Position numbers and translations under genes: made by a program
The notes under the pieces: model-generated
The model's input: only the letters and a program-made list of their open reading frames with translations
Told to the model about the DNA's origin: nothing
Databases searched by the model: none
Assembly (NCBI GenBank): GCA_017403885.1
Contig: JAFRDM010000082.1
Coordinates: 59,726 to 123,725 of the forward strand
Length of the DNA: 64,000 nucleotides
Reading direction: 5' to 3'
Source: Oscillospiraceae bacterium
GTDB taxonomy: Bacteria > Bacillota > Clostridia > Oscillospirales > Oscillospiraceae
Part shown: in pieces, positions 60,084-64,000 of the stretch
Layout: each line of letters starts with the position of its first letter
How positions within the stretch are numbered: position 1 is the stretch's first letter

Positions 60084-60113
60084 ATGAAAAAACTCCCCGG
60101 AAGACGATGGTGA
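60084..60113 (+). CDS. Possible 9-residue leader peptide ending in Trp
   Basis: A short frame MKKLPGRRW followed by TGA lies between the T-box terminator and trpB2. It has GGAGGG 8 bases before its ATG, as strong a site as most genes in the window. The Trp codon is the last sense codon. CGATGG (60105-60110, covering the Trp codon) can pair with CCATCG (60157-60162) next to the trpB2 ribosome site, and GACGG (60112-60116) with CCGTC (60146-60150), so stalling at Trp could expose that site. This reading is inferred; a frame this short can occur by chance. Confidence 0.4.
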   Translation: MKKLPGRRW

Positions 60114-60177
60114 CGGCCGTTCCCGCATACGAAGGAAGAAGCAGACCGTCAAGACGCCATCGAAAGGAGAAAAAACC

Positions 60178-61565
60178 ATGAGTATGAAATCCACCGCCGT
60201 CCCCTATAAGATCTATCTGTCCGAGGATGAGATCCCGCAGAGCTGGTACAACGTCCGCGCGGACATGAAGACGAAGCCCGCCCCCCTGCTCAACCCCGGT
60301 ACGGGCAGGCCGATGAGCGCCGAGGAGCTCGGCGTCGTGTTCTGCGAAGAGCTCGTCGAGCAGGAGCTCGACGATACGACCGCTTATATCCCCATCCCGC
60401 AGGAGATCCGCGATTTTTACAAGATGTACCGTCCCGCGCCGCTGGTGCGCGCCTACTGTCTTGAGCAGAAGCTCGGCACGCCCGCGCACATCTACTACAA
60501 GTTCGAGGGCAACAACACCTCCGGCAGCCACAAGCTCAACTCCGCGATCGCCCAGGCCTACTACGCCAAAAAACAGGGTCTCCGCGGCGTGACGACCGAG
60601 ACCGGCGCCGGCCAGTGGGGCACGGCCCTGTCGATGGCCTGCGCCTATCTCGGGCTCGACCTGAAGGTGTTTATGGTCAAGGTCAGCTACGAGCAGAAGC
60701 CCTTCCGCCGCGAGGTCATGCGCACCTACGGCGCGGAAGTCACGCCCTCCCCGTCGCCGACCACGAATGTCGGCCGGAAGATCCTCGAGCAGTTCCCCGG
60801 CACGACCGGCTCGCTCGGCTGCGCGATCTCCGAGGCCGTGGAGGTCGCCGTCTCCCATCCCGGCTACCGCTACGTGCTCGGCAGCGTGCTCAACCAGGTG
60901 CTGCTGCACCAGAGCGTGATCGGTCTCGAGGCCAAAACGGCGCTGGACAAATACGGCGTGCGGCCCGACATCGTCATCGGCTGCGCCGACGGCGGCTCGA
61001 ACCTCGGCGGCCTGATCAGCCCCTTCATGGGCGAGAAGCTGCGCGGCGAGGCGGATTACCGCTTCATCGCCGTCGAGCCCGCCTCCTGTCCGAGCTTCAC
61101 GCGCGGCCGCTTCGCCTCCGACTTCTGCGACACGGGCATGATCTCCCCGCTGGCGAAGATGTACACCCTCGGCAGCGGCTTCATCCCCTCGCCCAACCAC
61201 GCCGCGGCCTGCGCTTCCACGGCATGTCCCCGACGCTCTCGCAGCTCTACGCCGACGGGCTGATGGAGGCCCGCGCCGTCGAGCAGACGGCCGTGTTCGA
61301 GGCGGCGGAGCTCTTCGCCCGCGTCGAGGGCATCCTGCCCGCGCCCGAGAGCGCGCACGCGATCCGCGTGGCGATCGACGAGGCGATGGCATGCAAGGAG
61401 ACCGGCGAGGCCAAGGACATCCTCTTCGGCCTGACCGGCACGGGCTACTTTGACCTGGTCGCCTATCAGAAGTTCAACGACGGGCAGATGAGCGACTACA
61501 TCCCCACGGACGAGGATCTCGCGCGCGGCTTCGCCGGCCTGCCGCAGGTACCGGGGCTCGGCTGA
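60178..61565 (+). pseudogene. trpB: TrpB2-type tryptophan synthase beta chain, frameshifted
   Basis: N-terminal frame (60178-61204) reads as TrpB2: YKIYLSEDEIPQSWYNVRAD, the PLP lysine in NNTSGSHKLNSA near residue 115, ETGAGQWGTALSMACAYLGL near 140, GCADGGSNLGGL near 262 and LGSGFIPSPNHA. At about 61204 one base is missing: the expected HAGGLRFHGMSP is continued only in the +1-shifted frame, which runs HGMSPTLSQLYADGLMEARA and on to YIPTDEDLARGFAGLPQVPG, ending at 61565. A single lost G in GCCGGCGGCC would account for it. It is either a recent mutation or a sequencing error. TrpB2 makes Trp from indole and serine; the T-box fits. Confidence 0.9.
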
Positions 61566-61600
61566 GCTTCCGCCCCTCCGCGGGAGAAGCGTGAGAGAAC

Positions 61601-61642
61601 AAAAAACCTGTGAAAACCATCGTTTTCACAGGTTTTTGTTTT
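61601..61642. terminator. Bidirectional terminator between trpB2 and the ECF S component
   Basis: AAAAAACCTGTGAAAAC, CATC, GTTTTCACAGGTTTTTGTTTT. The 17-bp stem with A and T runs serves both convergent transcripts. Confidence 0.9.
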
Positions 61643-61643
61643 G

Positions 61644-62207
61644 CTATGCTTCTTCGGAGATCCGCGCCTGATGCGCCGCCGGGGCGCCGAGGAATTTTTC
61701 CATCACCCGGTACAGCGGCCGGTAGAGCGCCAGCGTGAAGACAAAATTGCTCACGCAGTGCGCCAGGTCGAAGGGGATGCCGGCGACCCACATGGCGAAG
61801 AAGCCGTTCCAGGCCCCGTTGACCGCGAAGTACGTCAGGTACATCAGCGGGCCGAAGGCCAGGCCGTAGACCGCGGCGATCACCGCCCAGATCAGGGCCG
61901 AGTCGTTTCTGCGGAAGATCATGCAGATCGCGACGAGCAGCGGCCAGATGTACAGATAGCTGAACCACCACAGGAAAATGCTGTTGCCACCGTACACCAG
62001 GCCCTCGAGCATGACGTAGATGCCCACGGCATACAGCGCCCGCCAGCCGAAAAAGACCGTCGCGAGGATGATCAGCACCGCGTTGAGGTTGACGTTCGGG
62101 ATCGAGGAAAAGGCGACCTTCGTCGCGAAGATCAGCGCGCCCATCAGCGCGAGGACGCAGAGCTCCTTTGCGCCGAGCTTACCAGCCGGTCGTGAGGGTG
62201 ATCTCAT
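61644..62207 (-). CDS. ECF transporter S component, probably for a corrinoid
   Basis: 187 residues with five or six helices. S-component pattern: KELCVLALMGALIFATKVAFSSIPNVNLNAVLIILATVFFGWRAL (region of residues 14-58) with the Ala-rich helix 1 for EcfT contact, and FAVNGAWNGFFAMWVAGIPFDLAHCVSNFV near 130. It lies behind a cobalamin riboswitch and a DUF4430 gene, so cobalamin or a precursor is the likely cargo (CbrT-like); that rests on context. Its start overlaps the upstream gene by 29 bases; no strong ribosome site is seen. Confidence 0.83.
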   Translation of the reverse strand: MRSPSRPAGKLGAKELCVLALMGALIFATKVAFSSIPNVNLNAVLIILATVFFGWRALYAVGIYVMLEGLVYGGNSIFLWWFSYLYIWPLLVAICMIFRRNDSALIWAVIAAVYGLAFGPLMYLTYFAVNGAWNGFFAMWVAGIPFDLAHCVSNFVFTLALYRPLYRVMEKFLGAPAAHQARISEEA

Positions 62208-62610
62208 AGTGCTCGCCGTCCGCGATGGGAGTCGTGTCGACGCCGGTCATGAGCATCTCGCCGCCCTTGGTGAAGCACCACCACTGCTGCAGGTCTCCGT
62301 CTGCCGTCTCGCCGTCAACGGCGGTGACGAACAGGCCGTACTCGCTTTCGGAGCCCTCGATCAGCTTCTGCTCTTCGAGCGCGCCGCGCAGGAATTCCGC
62401 GTCGGTGGCGATCGGGAAATCCTTGCTGGAGCCGTCGCCGTGTACGACGGTGACGACAAGCTTCTTCCCGCCCTCCTGCGCCGCGGGTTTGAAATGCTGC
62501 CACACGAGCAGCGCGCCGATGACGAGTACAAGCAAAACCGCCACGGCAATGATGATGTTTCTGGTCTTTCTGTTCGTAAACCATCTCTCCTTTCTTTTTT
62601 TGGCAATCAA
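62179..62610 (-). CDS. DUF4430 membrane-anchored protein
   Basis: About 143 residues. A basic N-terminus (AKKRKERWFTNRKTRN) and one membrane helix (IIIAVAVLLVLVIGALLVW) precede an extracytoplasmic DUF4430 domain (LVVTVVHGDGSSKDFPI, FVTAVDGETADGDLQQWWCF, GVDTTPIADGEHYEITLT). DUF4430 is related to the C-terminal beta domain of transcobalamin-like proteins, fitting corrinoid capture. The start is unclear: TTG 62610 with CAGGA upstream fits the reading frame, while an ATG at 62584 with AAAGGAGAG is out of frame with the domain. The cobalamin riboswitch is upstream. Confidence 0.82.
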   Translation of the reverse strand: MIAKKRKERWFTNRKTRNIIIAVAVLLVLVIGALLVWQHFKPAAQEGGKKLVVTVVHGDGSSKDFPIATDAEFLRGALEEQKLIEGSESEYGLFVTAVDGETADGDLQQWWCFTKGGEMLMTGVDTTPIADGEHYEITLTTGW

Positions 62611-62748
62611 CAGACGGTCCTGCGATTGCCCTGAATCGAAGATCACACAAGGAAAAAAGAGAGAAGACGGGACATCTGACCACAGTCCCGAATTCGTCCG
62701 GAAGTCCGCGGATCCTTGTGCGACGCCGCATCCCTTTGAGATGCGGCA

Positions 62749-62895
62749 CGGGCAGGTCTTCTGACTTCGGTGCGGACGCAGGTCTGCACGCTTCACAGTG
62801 ACGGCCTCGCGCGGGAATCTCACCCGCATTCCCCTGTTGACCGCGGCCCGATCCCCGTTTTGCGGGTACGGCGCGGATCCCGTTTCGATCGCTTG
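62749..62895 (-). promoter_or_regulatory. Cobalamin riboswitch
   Basis: On the minus strand the aptamer core is recognisable: GGGAATGCGGGTGAGATTCC, the B12-box-like GCCGTCACTGTG, and the 3' end AGTCAGAAGACCTGCCCGTGC. It precedes the DUF4430 and ECF S genes and should shut them off when cobalamin is plentiful. A hairpin GCCGCATC/GATGCGGC (62722-62750) follows; the expression platform is not clear. The remaining 62611-62720 holds no gene. Confidence 0.93.
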
Positions 62896-62903
62896 CGTGG
62901 AAA

Positions 62904-62932
62904 AGTATAGCACGCCGCCGGGGCAAGAACAA
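62904..62932 (-). promoter_or_regulatory. Promoter of the cobalamin-riboswitch transcript
   Basis: Minus strand TTGTTC (62932-62927), 17 bases, TATACT (62909-62904). The -35 sits in the loop of the GC hairpin at 62912-62944. Confidence 0.7.
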
Positions 62933-62944
62933 GCCCCGGCGGCA
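62912..62944 (-). terminator. GC-rich hairpin after the ABC permease gene
   Basis: GCCGCCGGGGC, 8-base loop, GCCCCGGCGGC: an 11-bp perfect stem starting 17 bases after the permease stop. No T tract follows on the minus strand, so termination may be partial. Confidence 0.5.
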
Positions 62945-62960
62945 CTTTGCTTATTTGCAA

Positions 62961-63608
62961 TTACAGATCCACTTTTTCGAAGATCGCCTCCGCGCGGCGG
63001 ACGCCGAGCGCCGTCAGCAGCGCGAAGAGCACGGCGCCGGCAAAGAACACGATCAGCTTCGCGCCCAGGTGCTGCGGGTCGGGCGTATCCAGCACGTCCC
63101 GGAAGAAGGGCACGACAAAGCAGCATGCCTCGGCCGCGAGGATATAGACGAAGACCCAGATCATGACGATCAGGAAGGGCTTGCCGACCGACGTCGGGTT
63201 TTTGTACAGCCGCGGCAGGAACAGGCAGTTGAACAGACCCAGCAGAACAAGCCCGAGGCCGAAGAGCGCGATGTTCACGTCCATGCCCGCGCCGTTCGGC
63301 CCGATCTTCAGCACATAGCGCAGGATCGCGAAGGGCACGCAGCAGAGCAGCTGCAGCAGCTCCGTCAGCGCGAAATACAGCCCCCGCGCGCGGACCGCGT
63401 CGCGCTTGCGCACGGGCAGCAGCAGCGTGTAGTACAGGTCGTTGTTCTCGCGCGCGGAAAGGCAGGCATAGAAAAGCCCCAGCGTCGCCCAGAAGAGCAC
63501 CACGTACATCGGATAGCCCGGAATGAGCATCATCGCCCCGAAGGCCAGGAACATCCAGCTGGTCGGATGCGTGAAGAGCTTGAATTCCTTTTTCAGCAGC
63601 TTAGCCAT
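62961..63608 (-). CDS. ABC-2-type transporter permease
   Basis: 215 residues with six hydrophobic helices (residues 17-37, 40-60, 85-105, 115-140, 155-180, 190-208). The N-terminal MAKLLKKEFKLFTHPTSWMF and the NDLYYTLLLPVRKRDAVRARGL loop are typical of ABC-2 permeases in two-gene exporters of Clostridia, often paired with a GntR-YtrA regulator. Start 63608 overlaps the ATPase gene by 8 bases; the open frame beyond it runs into that gene. Confidence 0.85.
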   Translation of the reverse strand: MAKLLKKEFKLFTHPTSWMFLAFGAMMLIPGYPMYVVLFWATLGLFYACLSARENNDLYYTLLLPVRKRDAVRARGLYFALTELLQLLCCVPFAILRYVLKIGPNGAGMDVNIALFGLGLVLLGLFNCLFLPRLYKNPTSVGKPFLIVMIWVFVYILAAEACCFVVPFFRDVLDTPDPQHLGAKLIVFFAGAVLFALLTALGVRRAEAIFEKVDL

Positions 63609-64000
63609 CGTCTCTCGCCTCCCTGTCCAGATGGACCATGATCTCCTCGAGCCCCGCGGCCCGGCCGGGCAGCTCGTCGACGAGCGCGCCGCGCTCGACG
63701 AGGGCCGTGAAGCCATCCTTGGCGCGCTTGCAGCCGATCAGGCTGTCCCGATATTGCTCCGCCTGTCCGGCCGTGACGGCGACCGCGCGGTATTTCTCCC
63801 GCAGCGCGGCCAGCGGCATCGAGAAGATGATCTCGCCTTCGCGGATGTAGGTGACGTCGTCGGCGCACTTGTCGAGGTCGTCGGTGATGTGCGTGGAGAA
63901 GAGGATGCTCACGCCCTCGTCGGCGAGAGAGAGGAACACGTCCACCAGCTCGTCGCGCGAGACGGGGTCGAGCCCGCTCGTCGGCTCGTCGAGGATCAGC
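63601..64000 (-). CDS. ABC transporter ATP-binding protein, partial (5' end beyond window)
   Basis: The frame is open at the right edge, so the N-terminus with Walker A lies outside. Visible parts: Walker B and D-loop LILDEPTSGLDPVSRDEL at the edge, the H-loop in ILFSTHITDDLDKCADDV, then a C-terminal extension of about 80 residues (VTAGQAEQYRDSLIGCKRAK, ALVERGALVDELPG). It powers the adjacent ABC-2 permease; substrate unknown. Confidence 0.9.
   Translation of the reverse strand, partial: LILDEPTSGLDPVSRDELVDVFLSLADEGVSILFSTHITDDLDKCADDVTYIREGEIIFSMPLAALREKYRAVAVTAGQAEQYRDSLIGCKRAKDGFTALVERGALVDELPGRAAGLEEIMVHLDREARDDG

Noticed and set aside
59611-61392. A 593-codon minus-strand frame opposite the T-box and trpB2
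   Set aside because: It covers a structured leader and an antisense TrpB2; no domain is recognisable.
62315-62584. An alternative frame beginning MVYEQKDQ with a good ribosome site
   Set aside because: After a few residues it becomes Arg-rich with no fold, whereas the overlapping frame gives a membrane helix and a DUF4430 domain. Kept only as a start-codon question.

Overview
This is a 64 kb chromosomal stretch of a high-GC, strictly anaerobic Gram-positive bacterium, most likely a gut member of the Clostridia (Oscillospirales-like). The lineage is inferred from gene content: RNase Y, MurT/GatD, a VanW-family wall protein, PadR with a HAAS-domain membrane protein, an AbrB-type regulator, T-box, preQ1, TPP and cobalamin RNA switches, and many ferredoxin-type proteins with an aldehyde:ferredoxin oxidoreductase and the bifurcating transhydrogenase NfnAB. 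I see no phage, insertion sequence or CRISPR array. High GC makes long open frames appear opposite most real genes; these were left out.

Layout. 1-3.6 kb (minus): PadR, HAAS-domain and DUF4097 genes (last one cut by the window edge), then an unknown gene and a TlpA / CXXC mini-protein / polyferredoxin redox set. 3.7-13 kb: XRE membrane regulator, DegV, GntR regulator, RNase Y, a ClpC-like AAA+ unfoldase, ferredoxin, an N6-adenine methyltransferase, AbrB-like regulator, YitT. 13-24.9 kb (minus): lone E2-like acyltransferase, PHP phosphoesterase, amidohydrolase, MurT-GatD, NfnAB, PepF, GalU, and queuosine genes queH and queT with a preQ1-I-like switch between them. 24.9-26.2 kb (plus): dCMP deaminase and an EFR1-type flavodoxin/ferredoxin. 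26.3-29.6 kb (minus): rpmH-rnpA-yidD-yidC-khpB and acpP, without dnaA. 29.7-43.5 kb (minus): thiT under a TPP riboswitch, two COG0523-type P-loop proteins, metG, VanW protein, hemW, htpG, and trkA-trkH with a small membrane protein. 43.6-47.5 kb (plus): DUF2461, AlkZ-like glycosylase, aconitase X subunits.

The most distinctive region is 47.5-54.9 kb. A divergent ThiF-type adenylyltransferase faces a six-gene plus-strand operon: ene-reductase of the old yellow enzyme/2-enoate reductase type, short-chain dehydrogenase, tocopherol-cyclase-like protein, AOR-type tungsten oxidoreductase, its ferredoxin, and a MoaD/ThiS-like protein ending in GG. Together they suggest ferredoxin-coupled redox conversion of a hydrophobic, probably cyclic, substrate. 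The substrate is unknown. This is the best candidate for an undescribed system.

54.9-57 kb holds a pair of unfamiliar genes, one with a long Gly/Ala-rich membrane-active centre. 57-59 kb: an ATP-grasp ligase and an esterase. 59.1-59.6 kb: tRNA-Leu(UAA) followed by an array of long hairpins and T-arm-like fragments. 59.7-61.6 kb: a tryptophan-specific T-box, a possible 9-residue leader peptide ending in Trp, and a trpB2-type gene broken by one missing base. 61.6-64 kb (minus): a cobalamin riboswitch controlling a DUF4430 protein and an ECF S component, and an ABC exporter cut by the right edge.
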